Source: Polaribacter ponticola
GTDB lineage: Bacteria; Bacteroidota; Bacteroidia; Flavobacteriales; Flavobacteriaceae
Direction of reading: 5' to 3'
Length of the DNA: 64,000 nucleotides
Assembly (NCBI RefSeq): GCF_026191475.2
Contig: NZ_JAOSLC020000003.1
Coordinates: 310,001-374,000, forward strand
The notes beneath the pieces are model-generated. The model had not been told where the DNA came from, made no database searches, and saw nothing but the letters and a program-made list of their open reading frames with translations. Made by a program: the position numbers and the translations under genes. Numbering within the stretch: position 1 is the stretch's first letter; the number at the start of each line of letters is the position of its first letter. Positions 55,165 to 63,922 of this stretch are shown here, in pieces.

Positions 55165-56142
55165 ATGAGTAATTTCGAATACAACAAAAATAGAAATCTA
55201 AATGATAAAGAATTAGAATTACTTATTTCTAAAGGACAATTTGTAGACTTTCAATCAGATTTTAACACCAGATATATTTTAAATGCATTTACAAAATTGA
55301 GAAATTTTGATAGAGATGAAATAAAATTTAGAATTTCTGAAACTTCATTAATTCAGTTTATGGGTATAATTTCATCTTTATTGCGAAAAGATCCAGGCTT
55401 AATACTTTCCCAAGAAAATTGTAATTTATTTTTTTCATTTGGTGATTATAGAAATTATGAAGATTTTAGATTTAATTGTTCCAATCAAGATCTACATGAA
55501 AGTCAAAAAGAAATATGTGAAATTATTATTAATAATTTAATTAAGTCAATAGTACAAGAAAAATTAGAAAAAGAATCTTCAATAAACTTTGAGAGTAATA
55601 CTTGGAAAAAATTTGAAAACACTAACTCTATATTTAGTAGATCCTCTATTTTAGATTATTTAGAAAATAGTTTAATTTATAAAATTAATAATTGGAAAGG
55701 TTTAAAAAAAGAAAATGAAATTTTAATTTCTCAAATAGTAAATCTTGAAAATAATATGGATAATAATAGTTTCAAGTTAAATATATTAGAAGAAGATCTA
55801 ACAAAATTATATAATGTTTTAAAAATTGATTTTATAAATACCGAAACAACTAAAGTTGAAGACTTTATTAATGTTCTATTAAAGCCTTGGAACGAACATG
55901 GTTCTTTGATATATTTAATTATGGACCACTATCAAACTTACATATTTCAGAAATGGTTCTGTAAAAGGTATAAAGTATCATTAACATTAAAAGATATTGA
56001 AAAATCAAAACTCTTTAAAAACACGTCTGGTATTAAAGGTTTTTTTACCGCTGGCTCAATTTCAGCATCTCAAAGAAGAGAAAGAACGAATGACAAAAAA
56101 GATGAAGATCAATTAATGTACAAATTGTTAAAATCTGTTTAG
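55165..56142 (+). CDS. Unknown protein of the mnmE element
   Basis: 325 residues starting 3 bp after the integrase stop, so co-transcribed. It is rich in Asn, Lys and Ile, with a central coiled-coil-like segment (LKKENEILISQIVNLENNMDNNSF) and the pattern WNEHGSLIYLIMDHYQTYIF in the last third. The C-terminal end is basic and polar. I recognise no domain. It may be an accessory to integration or excision by position only. Confidence 0.55.
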   Translation: MSNFEYNKNRNLNDKELELLISKGQFVDFQSDFNTRYILNAFTKLRNFDRDEIKFRISETSLIQFMGIISSLLRKDPGLILSQENCNLFFSFGDYRNYEDFRFNCSNQDLHESQKEICEIIINNLIKSIVQEKLEKESSINFESNTWKKFENTNSIFSRSSILDYLENSLIYKINNWKGLKKENEILISQIVNLENNMDNNSFKLNILEEDLTKLYNVLKIDFINTETTKVEDFINVLLKPWNEHGSLIYLIMDHYQTYIFQKWFCKRYKVSLTLKDIEKSKLFKNTSGIKGFFTAGSISASQRRERTNDKKDEDQLMYKLLKSV

Positions 56143-56251
56143 ATATATACAATCTAAACACTTCTACTATTTACTTTCCTTTACTTTGTTTCAGAATTCT
56201 TAATCAAGGAAGACAAAAACGTTTTTGTTCAAAATTAATATACAATTAATT

Positions 56252-56608
56252 ATGAATACAATAATAAAAAAGGAATTATCAAAAGATGAACTATCAGACA
56301 TCTTTTTCCAAACTTTAACAGATTATTCTACCCTAAAACAAAAAGAGGCAGAATTAAATCAGAATGATATCGAAAAATTAAGCCTTTTTTTGGCTTTAAT
56401 GGATGATGCTAAAATAATTTTTAGTAAAAAAATGCCAGATATTAATGATTTTTTTGAATGGTTTCACCACATATACGTGGAAAGAAATTATGACAAAAAC
56501 ATTGAAAATTGGACATTTATTGAGTCGTTAGAAAATATTATAAAATTTGAAATAGAAGAAATTCAAACTTCTAAAACCATTAATAATCTAAATTCCAAAA
56601 CATTATGA
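56252..56608 (+). CDS. Unknown small protein of the mnmE element
   Basis: 118 residues from the ATG at 56252; an upstream TTG is less likely. Mostly helical, acidic, with no membrane segment. It overlaps the HTH gene by 4 bp (56605), so the two are translationally coupled and probably function together. I do not recognise the family. Confidence 0.5.
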   Translation: MNTIIKKELSKDELSDIFFQTLTDYSTLKQKEAELNQNDIEKLSLFLALMDDAKIIFSKKMPDINDFFEWFHHIYVERNYDKNIENWTFIESLENIIKFEIEEIQTSKTINNLNSKTL

Positions 56609-56894
56609 ATATAATAAAATTATATGAAAGATTGGAAAGGATTGAAAGACTTTTACTCTTTAAAAAGAAAGTTTTAAATATTGAAGAAGCCTCTGAAGTA
56701 ACTGGATACAAAATAAGCTATTTGTATAAATTAACGAGTTTGAAAGAAATTCCTCATAGTAAGCCTAATAAAGGTAGCATTTTTTTGAAAAAGAAAAGTT
56801 AGAGTCTTGGATGCTTCAAAATGAAGTTAAATGTAAGCAGGATATAGAATCTGAAGCTCTAACCTATACACTTCAAAACAAAAGAAAAGCATAA
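56605..56894 (+). CDS. Excisionase-like helix-turn-helix protein, frameshifted near 56783
   Basis: The protein has NIEEASEVTGYKISYLYKLTSLKEIPHSKP, the helix-turn-helix of the excisionase/MerR-like HTH_17 group. In the given sequence it ends early. Adding one T to the T7 run at 56780-56786 continues as FFEKEKLESWMLQNEVKCKQ and gives 96 residues, the usual family size. It probably promotes excision of the element or regulates it. The break is probably a miscounted homopolymer. Confidence 0.7.
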
Positions 56895-56920
56895 AAGAAC
56901 TGCAATTCTTTTATGCTTTT
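56885..56920 (+). terminator. Terminator overlapping the HTH gene end
   Basis: AAAAGCATAAAAGAA (56885-56899) pairs with TTCTTTTATGCTTTT (56906-56920), a perfect 15-bp stem with a 6-nt loop. The stem starts inside the last codons of the HTH gene. Confidence 0.8.
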
Positions 56921-56990
56921 TGTCTAACAAAATTATAGTCTAACTTAATATTGTATATGCAAATATACAGTTTCCAACTTATCTAATAAA

Positions 56991-58148
56991 ATGGATGAAC
57001 AAAAACTTTATGTGAACATTAAATTATCTAATAAAACGGTATTTGATTTAATTGATAATTATTTAAAACAAAGATATGATATAGTATTTAATATAATATC
57101 TCATGAATATCTTATAAAATTTAAAGATTCTAAAAAATGGAAGGTTCTAAATGAAAATTCATTAAGAATTGAACTAACAAAAAAGAAAATCAAATTTAAA
57201 AAAGATGATTTTTATACCTATTTAGGCTCTAATTATATAAAACAATTTAACCCTTTAAAAGAGTACTTCAAGAACCTTAATAAATGGGATGAGATTGACC
57301 ATATTAAAAAACTAATCTCATATATTCCAACTGATGATAATATCTTTTTTGAATATCATTTAAAAAAGTGGCTTGCAAGAACTGTAAAAACTGCATTGGA
57401 AGAAGATTTCTACAACAAACAATGTATTGTATTTGTGCAAGTAGAACAAAATTCTGGAAAAAGCACACTATGTAGGTTTTTATGCCCTCCTGAATTGAAA
57501 AAACATATAGCAGAAAACATCAGTGATGATAGAGATGGACTAGTCCAACTATGTAAAAATCTTTTAATCAATTTAGATGAAATAGATAAACTTTCGGCAA
57601 AATACATAAACGCCTATAAATCTATGTTTTCAAAAACACATATAAACATTAGGTTACCATATGCAAAACACAACTCTCACCAGACCCGGAATTGCTCCTT
57701 TATCGGCTCAACTAACCTTATAAATTTTTTAAAAGACGAAACAGGCAATGTTAGATGGGTCTGCATAGAGCTGATAGGTCAGATTGATTTTAATTACTCA
57801 AAAGACATTGATATCAATAAAGTTTGGGAGCAAGCTTTTCATCTAGCCTACAAGGATGAAGCATTTAATTGTGATTTAACTGTAAATGACATAAAAGAAA
57901 ATGAAAAAAGGAATGCAAACTATAAACAGTCAACTATCGAAGAAGATTTAATAAATCAACTATTTGAAAAATCAGATAATAGAGATCATTTCATGACAAC
58001 CACAACAATAACAATGATAATTAAGAAAGAGTACTCGTCTGTAAGTCACATAGCGATTGGTAAAGTTTTAAGAAAGTTAAAATTTAAAAGAATCAACAGC
58101 AAAATCACAGGAGTAAAAGGATACTTAATCAAGTTACGAAAAAAATAA
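56991..58148 (+). CDS. VapE-like P-loop ATPase (virulence-associated E family)
   Basis: 385 residues. Walker A is VEQNSGKST (about 151-159) and Walker B is LLINLDEIDKL (about 189-199). SFIGSTNLINFLKDETGNVRWVCIEL is the block typical of VapE/VirE-type proteins. These are SF3-helicase-like ATPases found in phages and mobile elements next to primases, as here. It lacks the N-terminal primase half of larger VapE fusions. Probably used in replication of the excised element. Confidence 0.85.
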   Translation: MDEQKLYVNIKLSNKTVFDLIDNYLKQRYDIVFNIISHEYLIKFKDSKKWKVLNENSLRIELTKKKIKFKKDDFYTYLGSNYIKQFNPLKEYFKNLNKWDEIDHIKKLISYIPTDDNIFFEYHLKKWLARTVKTALEEDFYNKQCIVFVQVEQNSGKSTLCRFLCPPELKKHIAENISDDRDGLVQLCKNLLINLDEIDKLSAKYINAYKSMFSKTHINIRLPYAKHNSHQTRNCSFIGSTNLINFLKDETGNVRWVCIELIGQIDFNYSKDIDINKVWEQAFHLAYKDEAFNCDLTVNDIKENEKRNANYKQSTIEEDLINQLFEKSDNRDHFMTTTTITMIIKKEYSSVSHIAIGKVLRKLKFKRINSKITGVKGYLIKLRKK

Positions 58149-58164
58149 AAGTTTTCCTTAAATG

Positions 58165-58212
58165 ATCTTACCCATCTTACCTTTTTTATAAAAAAGGTAA
58201 GATGGGTAAGAT
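58165..58212. repeat. Perfect palindrome with 23-bp arms between VapE-like and primase genes
   Basis: The left arm (58165-58187) and right arm (58190-58212) are exact reverse complements, separated by only two bases, AT. The arm itself contains ATCTTACC twice (ATCTTACC-C-ATCTTACC), so it has an iteron-like character. Its central T/A-run makes it look like a strong terminator after VapE, but the length and internal repeats would also suit a replication origin or single-strand initiation site. Confidence 0.8.
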
Positions 58213-58235
58213 AAAATCACCAAAAGAAAAATAAA

Positions 58236-59092
58236 ATGAATTGTAAAAAAGCAAAACAAATAGACCTAGCTTCATATCTAAAAAAACAAGGATTTAAAAC
58301 TGGTAAAACTTATACAAAAGATATTTGGTTTTACTCACCTTTTAGAAATAATGAAAAAACGCCATCTTTTAAAATTGATATTAATAAAAATGTTTGGTAT
58401 GACTTTGGTGAAGGAATCGGAGGAACTATTATAGATTTTATAATGAAATACAATAACTGTTCAATTAAAGAAGCTTTAATAATTTTATCAGAAAATACTT
58501 TTCCTGTTCACCAGCAAAAAAAACTGTTATAAATGAAACTATTCCAACTTATTCTATAAAAAAAGTAACAGAACTTAACAATCAGAAATTATTAGATTAT
58601 GTTTCTAATCGGAAAATCAATTTACAATTTGCTAAACGATTTTGCTTTCAGGTACACTATTCTTTTTCTAATGGTAACGAAATATTTGGAATTGGATTTA
58701 TGAATGATTCCGGCGGATTAGAAATCACAAACATTATCAGTGAAAATTTTAGAAAAATTTGCCTGGGGAAAAAGGAAATTACAACAATTAATAACAATTC
58801 TAAAATTGTTTCAATCTTCGAATCTTGGTCTGACTTCTTATCGTATTTGACAATTAAAAAACAAATCCCAAAAGAAAATTTCATCATTCTTAACTCTACT
58901 TCTATGGTAAGTAAAGTAACCAACTTATTAATCGATTACGATACTATAAAATTATTTTTCGATAATGATAACGCAGGAAATAAAGCTACTGCATATTTAA
59001 AAATGAAATTCAAAAACTCAATTATAGATAATCGTATACACTATAAAAATTATAATGATCTAAATGAATACTTAACAAATATAAAACAATAG
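58236..59092 (+). CDS. CHC2/Toprim DNA primase-like protein with zinc ligands lost, frameshifted near 58520
   Basis: The N-terminal domain follows DnaG's CHC2 fold (FYSPFRNNEKTPSFKIDINKN, then YDFGEGIGGTIIDFIM), but the Cys, His and Cys ligands are replaced by Tyr, Arg and others, so no zinc site remains. The frame breaks at A8 58516-58523. One added A reads TVINETIPTYSIKKVTELN and on to 59092, about 285 residues. The Toprim part has IVSIFESWSDFLSYL and KLFFDNDNAGNKAT. It is probably the element's primase, working with the VapE-like ATPase. Confidence 0.75.
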
Positions 59093-59105
59093 CAACAGTG
59101 GCTTT

Positions 59106-59174
59106 GCCAGGAGTGCATTCAGTTTCCATTTAGTGCCTACTTCGTGCACTAAATAAAAACTGAATACACCTGGC
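59106..59174. other. Candidate origin of transfer (oriT) hairpin
   Basis: A long imperfect inverted repeat of 69 nt: GCCAGG with CCTGGC (59106-59111, 59169-59174), ATTCAGTTT with AAACTGAAT (59117-59125, 59157-59165) and ATTTAGTGC with GCACTAAAT (near 59128-59136 and 59146-59154) around a short loop. Its higher G+C and place just upstream of the mobC gene fit oriT. The nick site is not identified. Confidence 0.65.
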
Positions 59175-59221
59175 TTATTCACATAAAAAATGTTCATAAG
59201 AGTAAAAAAATAAATTTAATT

Positions 59222-59569
59222 ATGATTAAAAAAGATAAGACAAACCCTAAAGTAAAAATGGTTTTCTATATAAATTTAAAAGATAAAGAACTCATAAAAA
59301 ATCACTGTGAGTTACTACAAATAAAACCATCTTTTTTTATAAGAAATATAGTTTTAGAGAAATTAGGAAGACCAATATTTGAACCTAAAAAAATGAAAAT
59401 TGAAACAAAACAATACAATTCTCAACTTAATAAAATTGGCGTGAATTTAAATCAGATTGCTAAAAAATTAAATTCTGGATTACAGTTTCAAGTTGGAGAT
59501 CAAATAGAAGTTTTGAAAAGTATAGAGTTATTAAATGAACATATTTTAGAAATTAAATCTCAATTATAA
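59222..59569 (+). CDS. MobC-like relaxosome accessory protein
   Basis: 115 residues. KVKMVFYINLKDKELIKNHCELL resembles a ribbon-helix-helix start, and YNSQLNKIGVNLNQIAKKLNSG is the MobC signature of Bacteroidota mobilizable plasmids. MobC binds oriT and helps the relaxase to nick. The gene lies just downstream of the oriT-like hairpin and abuts the next gene (stop then ATG at 59570). Confidence 0.85.
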   Translation: MIKKDKTNPKVKMVFYINLKDKELIKNHCELLQIKPSFFIRNIVLEKLGRPIFEPKKMKIETKQYNSQLNKIGVNLNQIAKKLNSGLQFQVGDQIEVLKSIELLNEHILEIKSQL

Positions 59570-60262
59570 ATGTCAGAAAACGAAAATTACCTTTTAAAAT
59601 TAATGCAAAATGTGGTTGATAATTTAGATCGTATTTCTAACAAAATTGATCAATTAAATAATGATAATAATGAAGATAAATTAAATAGTATATCTAATAA
59701 AATAGACATAGTAAATAATAAAAATCATGGCATTAAATTAGAATCTTTAAATAAAAAAATATTAGAAATATCAGAAGAACTTAAAAGAATCTTTAAAAAT
59801 TCTAATAACGAAGTTCTGAATAAGAAAAAATTAGAGGTTAGTCTAGAAAAAATATCGAAGAATTTAGAAAAAACTATTCAAAATCATAAAACTCCAATTA
59901 ATAACTCTATAAAAAAAGAGATTATAATTTTCGGTAAAGATTCACCATTTACTTCAAAATTATTATTAATATCTATAATATGCTTACTTATATTTTCTTA
60001 TGGTTTTAAATACATCCCTCCTTACTTGAAAGAAAGGAATACTAATCAGTTAGAAATTAAAAACTATCAAAACTTTTACAATTATCTCTATCTTCTCTAT
60101 TATAAAGATGATGGTAAATTAGATAATCAATACTCTAGACTTCTAAATAAAATTAAACAAAATGATTCTGCAATCACAAAAGAATATAATCAATTATTTA
60201 ACATGTATAATAAAAGTATTAAAAAGAAAGAATTGGAAAAACAATTAAAAGAACTTGAATGA
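59570..60262 (+). CDS. Coiled-coil membrane protein inside the mob operon
   Basis: 230 residues. The first 120 residues form a polar coiled coil with repeated ISNKIDQLNND / ISNKIDIVNNK units. One transmembrane helix follows (about 127-150, LLLISIICLLIFSYGF), then a lysine-rich tail. Its ATG directly follows mobC and its TGA overlaps the relaxase ATG (ATGA, 60259-60262), so it is translated with them. It might tether the relaxosome to the membrane or a secretion channel; that is inference. Confidence 0.7.
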   Translation: MSENENYLLKLMQNVVDNLDRISNKIDQLNNDNNEDKLNSISNKIDIVNNKNHGIKLESLNKKILEISEELKRIFKNSNNEVLNKKKLEVSLEKISKNLEKTIQNHKTPINNSIKKEIIIFGKDSPFTSKLLLISIICLLIFSYGFKYIPPYLKERNTNQLEIKNYQNFYNYLYLLYYKDDGKLDNQYSRLLNKIKQNDSAITKEYNQLFNMYNKSIKKKELEKQLKELE

Positions 60263-61131
60263 TAATTCAACTAGAAACTATTGATTTTTGCCATAATGCT
60301 CTTAATTATTGTCAAAAAGGAGGAGAATTTTTGCATGCTAATGAATGTTTAGGAAATGCAAATCAAATTTATCAGCAAATGAAACAAATCGAGCAGATAA
60401 ATGAAAGGTGTTTAAAAAAACTTTTCATATTAAAATGAGAATAGCCCCAGAGGATAAAGGAATTTTAAATAATCAAAATTGGATTGACATCTCTAAATCT
60501 TACGCAAAAAAAATTGGATTTGAGAATAATTTATATGCTGTATATATACATATGGAAAACACGGACAAAGAACATATACATATTGTTGCTAGTAGAATTA
60601 AAAAAAACAATTTAGCTGTAAGAGATAATTACACCCATTATAAAAATATGGATTTTGCAAGAATGGTAGAGCAAAAATATAAATTACGTAAAGTTAAAAG
60701 AAGATTAGAAGCTATAAGAAAAGAAGAAGATTTTATTTCTCAAGACAAGCGAACTATATTATTAAAAGACAAAATACTCAAAGCAGTTACATTTTCAGAT
60801 AACTTAGATGACTTAATTTTTATACTTAAAAATCAAAACATTAAGGTAAAAGTTGGAAGAGGCATTTCATTTACAGATGAAAATGGGATTAAAAAAAGGT
60901 TCTGCAATAGACAGAAAACTCTCTCTTAATAATATAAAGCGAATGTTTAGCTATGAAAGTAAGGAGAAAGAACAGCATAAGAACCAAATAATAACAGAAT
61001 CCTTAAAAAATAATAGCCAAAAATTCATTTCAAATAAGACAAAAAACTCCGCAGATAACTTTATTGATAATTCAGATAGCTTAATAAGTGATGTAGATAG
61101 AAATAAGAAGCGAAAAAAGAGAAAAAGATAA
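60259..61131 (+). CDS. MobB-type relaxase, two frame breaks
   Basis: The frame starting at 60259 reads NALNYCQKGGEFLHANECLG, typical of the first relaxase motif, and breaks at A7 60414-60420 (one A short). It continues as KKTFHIKMRIAPEDKG, through the metal-binding HIHIVASR (about 106-113), and breaks again at A7 60891-60897 (one A too many), then KGSAIDRKLSLNNIKRMF. The joined protein has 290 residues, in the Bacteroidota relaxase/MobB class (PF03432). It nicks oriT and carries the strand. If both breaks are real it is dead. Confidence 0.8.
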
Positions 61132-61174
61132 TGATGAATGCTAAAAAATTAAACCACTTAAAAAAGCAATATAA

Positions 61175-61765
61175 ATGCCTAAAATAATCCTTGTAACCCA
61201 CCAAAAAGGTGGTGTTGGAAAAACAACACTAACCTTTAATCTTGCCATTTCTTTATCTAAACACGCAAAAATATTAGTCATTGATTTAGATTTACAAGGT
61301 AGTTTAATCAGTTTGAAAAAAATGGTTACTGATTTTGAAATTATTACATATCAGAAAGAAATTATAAATATCAAAAAAATGGACTTTGATTTCATTTTGA
61401 TAGATACTCCACCATATTTATCCAATCAGTTACCAAAATTGATAAGTTTAGCCGATTTAATTTTGATACCAACGAAAGCTGGAATATTAGACTTACTTGC
61501 TGTTAAAAGTACAATTGACTTAATTGAAGCAGAAAAAAAGCTCCATAAGGCATTAGTGATATTTAATATGATAAAGGCGAATACCACATTAACATTAGAC
61601 ATTTTAATAGGTTTAGAAGAGTATAATGTACCAATTGCTAAAACACATATTTCTGATTTAGTCGCTTTTACAAGGTCTGTTTTGGTAGGTGGAGTTCAAA
61701 AAGATAGAAATGCGCAAAAACAATTAAATAATTTAACAAAAGAGGTGTTAACAAAACTTATATAA
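61175..61765 (+). CDS. ParA-family partition ATPase
   Basis: 196 residues. The deviant Walker A is KGGVGKTT (11-18), Walker B is FDFILIDTPPYLS and LVIDLDLQGSL is switch I, as in small ParA/MinD-like ATPases. It partitions circular DNA with a DNA-bound partner, probably the small RHH-like protein 42 bp downstream. An excised or multicopy stage of the element is implied. Conserved and intact. Confidence 0.9.
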   Translation: MPKIILVTHQKGGVGKTTLTFNLAISLSKHAKILVIDLDLQGSLISLKKMVTDFEIITYQKEIINIKKMDFDFILIDTPPYLSNQLPKLISLADLILIPTKAGILDLLAVKSTIDLIEAEKKLHKALVIFNMIKANTTLTLDILIGLEEYNVPIAKTHISDLVAFTRSVLVGGVQKDRNAQKQLNNLTKEVLTKLI

Positions 61766-61807
61766 TTATATAAATCTACATTTATATAAAACTATAATTA
61801 TACTATT

Positions 61808-62035
61808 ATGGAAAAACAAAATATTAGTGATTTAATAAACAAAGTCAAGTCTAATGAGCAGAACAAGACAACCCAAAAAGTATTGCCAATAGCTGAAAAG
61901 AAAGATGATGTTCAATTCTCTTTTTACATTGAAAAGTCTTTATTAAAAAAGTTAAAGCAAAAAGCTTTAAATAATGATGTTAGCATTAAAAGCATAATTA
62001 TAAATGCAATTGAAAACTCCTTTAAAGCCAATTAA
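61808..62035 (+). CDS. Small RHH-like DNA-binding protein, partner of ParA
   Basis: 75 residues. The C-terminal part QFSFYIEKSLLKKLKQKALNNDVSIKSIIINAI fits a ribbon-helix-helix fold, and the N-terminus is polar and flexible. Position 42 bp after ParA suggests it is the centromere-binding partner. The call is mainly from context and fold pattern. Confidence 0.65.
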   Translation: MEKQNISDLINKVKSNEQNKTTQKVLPIAEKKDDVQFSFYIEKSLLKKLKQKALNNDVSIKSIIINAIENSFKAN

Positions 62036-62044
62036 TAAAGGTTA

Positions 62045-62251
62045 TTAGACTGGAAATAACGGAATCTGTTCAATAGTATCAGAAGATTTAAAATTTAACC
62101 TAAATGCTTTATCTTCCTTGAAATTGGATAAAGCATTTTCGTTGTTATATTCTTCTAAAATTTTAGAATCTATCTTCTCGCTTTTCAAACCCTCAGAATG
62201 ATTCATTAAAAAATCAATTTCTTCTGAATTTAATTTATTTATGTAACTCAT
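62045..62251 (-). CDS. Unknown small acidic protein
   Basis: 68 residues on the minus strand, convergent with the RHH gene. Starts MSYINKLNSEEIDFLMNHSEGL, no membrane segment. I do not recognise the family. It could be a standalone small protein of the element. Kept because it has a sensible ATG and codon use like its neighbours. Confidence 0.45.
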   Translation of the reverse strand: MSYINKLNSEEIDFLMNHSEGLKSEKIDSKILEEYNNENALSNFKEDKAFRLNFKSSDTIEQIPLFPV

Positions 62252-62317
62252 GTTTTTTAATTTTTTATAATAGAATATTATTTACTGTTGCTATGATTGA
62301 ATAAAGAATTTATTAAA

Positions 62318-63521
62318 TTAAAATTTATTCCTCACTTCTTTCATGATTTTCAGTTCTCCTTTTTTATCTATGTAACCGTAAGTCATTTTTTTATTTTCAT
62401 TAATAAATTCGACAAGGGCTAAACCTGAATTAAATCTATAAATTCTTCTATATTTTGTTTCAATAATTTCACCTGATTTAATATCTAAAATATAATTTAT
62501 AGGAAACCCTTTTTTTGATTTATTTTAATTCTAACAACTCCTTCGTTTTCAATAGCATTTATAGATTTTAAACTGTGAAATGTTGCAGGAACTGCATCTT
62601 CCAAATCACGAATAATTCTACCATTAACGTCTATAACTCTATAACCGTAATTATACTTTTTTGACTCTTTACTATATTTTTTCTTATGGAGTTTTACCAT
62701 AGCATAACCATTCACAAAATGCTTTGCTTCTAAAAATTTTGCTTCAATAATTAATCTACCTCTTTTATCTATAAATCCGTATTTTCTATCCTTTGACTTT
62801 ACTAAAATTCTATTATCATATAAATCTCCTGGTTTATTTGTGTAAATAAAACCAATAGCAGTTTTAAAATTTTCGTCTAAAAAACCCCATTTTCCAGCTC
62901 CTTCTTTCTCATTATATCTATAAGCCTTAATAAGTCCATTAACTTCTGGAAGAACACTACTGAAAACTCTTTCTGTAACTTTACCTGTTTTAATGTTTTT
63001 TATTTCTGAATATCCATAATTATTTGCTACATATGAGTTATTATTTTTTTGATATCGAATTGCAAAAATTTCATCATTAATTGGAAAAACTTGCTTTTTA
63101 GAAGTGTTTTTTTCTTTGTAAATTATTTTCCCGTTTTTATTTATGATAATAAAATCATCTTTTTTGGAGTTTAAATTTGGATTGAGAATAAAATAACCAT
63201 GAAAGCTTTCTATATTATAGAAAGGTTCGAAAAGAAATTCTCCTTTAGTATTTTTAATACCAGAACCACTTTGCTCTTTAGTGATATAGATATTATTTCC
63301 TTGCATTCCATAATCTGTAGAAGTAATATATTGAACGCTTTGATTTACTTTCATTTCAGGTATGATATTCCCTAATTTGTCAATAAATCTTAAATCATTT
63401 CCTTTTTTTACAAGTGCATAATTATTAGTAAAGCAGTAAAAGTTCTCTGCATCTACTTTTTTTGAGAGTATATATTTACATAGCACAAAACTACTAACAT
63501 TAAAATTTTTATTTTTTTCAT
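62318..63521 (-). CDS. WG-repeat secreted protein of the mobile element, two frame breaks
   Basis: The ATG at 63521 opens a signal peptide (MKKIKILMLVVLCYVNIYSQ) and breaks at T7 63457-63463 (plus strand). One added base joins KKVDAENFYCFTN. It then has repeats such as GKWGFLDENFKTAIGF and KYGFIDKRGRLIIEAKFLEA. A second break at T7 62510-62516 is mended by one added base and continues PINYILDIKSGE to a stop at 62318. The joined protein has about 401 residues. WG repeats also occur in the chromosomal protein at 38397-41581, so the element carries its own version. Role unknown. Confidence 0.7.
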
Positions 63522-63539
63522 TTCAATCATTTTTTTTAT

Positions 63540-63782
63540 TTATAAACTATGTAATTTTTCAATGAACTTGTTATTTAGTAGAATAGAAATGTTACGCCTA
63601 ACTACTTTTGGATTTTTACTTTCATCTTCAAACGTCTCAATTTGTTTAAGTATACTATCTGCATTTTCATCTTCAAAAAAAAGCGGTAAATACATCTTGA
63701 ATACTAACGAGGTATCAAAATTATATTTGACTTCAAGGAGGTGTAAAATTTTTAATTGTCTTTTGGAAAAGTTATCGTTCAT
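63540..63782 (-). CDS. Unknown small protein, possibly regulatory
   Basis: 80 residues from the ATG at 63782 (MNDNFSKRQLKILHLLEVKYN); another ATG 12 bases upstream is also possible. The first half could be a helix-turn-helix (RQLKILHLLEVKYNFDTSLVF), but the match is weak. It lies 18 bp before the WG-repeat gene on the same strand and is probably one transcript with it. Confidence 0.45.
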   Translation of the reverse strand: MNDNFSKRQLKILHLLEVKYNFDTSLVFKMYLPLFFEDENADSILKQIETFEDESKNPKVVRRNISILLNNKFIEKLHSL

Positions 63783-63832
63783 AATTTTGGGCATAAAAAA
63801 ACGTGGAACTGAATCTTATCGGTCTAAGTGGT

Positions 63833-63922
63833 CTCGCCAGAAACCTTCCCTCCAAATAAGAACAGCCCACGCAGAACGTGGGCGTCTTAACTTTGAAATT
63901 GGAGGGTTGTAAAACTGGCGAG
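63833..63922. other. Multi-tier stem-loop, structured RNA or DNA element
   Basis: Four nested perfect stems: CTCGCCAG / CTGGCGAG (63833-63840, 63915-63922), CCCTCCAA / TTGGAGGG (63848-63855, 63899-63906), TAAGA / TCTTA (63857-63861, 63885-63889) and GCCCACG / CGTGGGC (63865-63871, 63877-63883) with a 5-nt apical loop. Internal loops are asymmetric. G+C is clearly higher than in neighbouring DNA. It lies upstream of the minus-strand small protein and WG-repeat genes. It could be a leader RNA, a mobile-element end or a replication signal. Confidence 0.7.

Noticed and set aside
63562..63912. Plus-strand frame of 116 codons near the end
   Set aside because: Antisense to a small minus-strand gene and runs through the multi-tier hairpin; composition unlike a protein.
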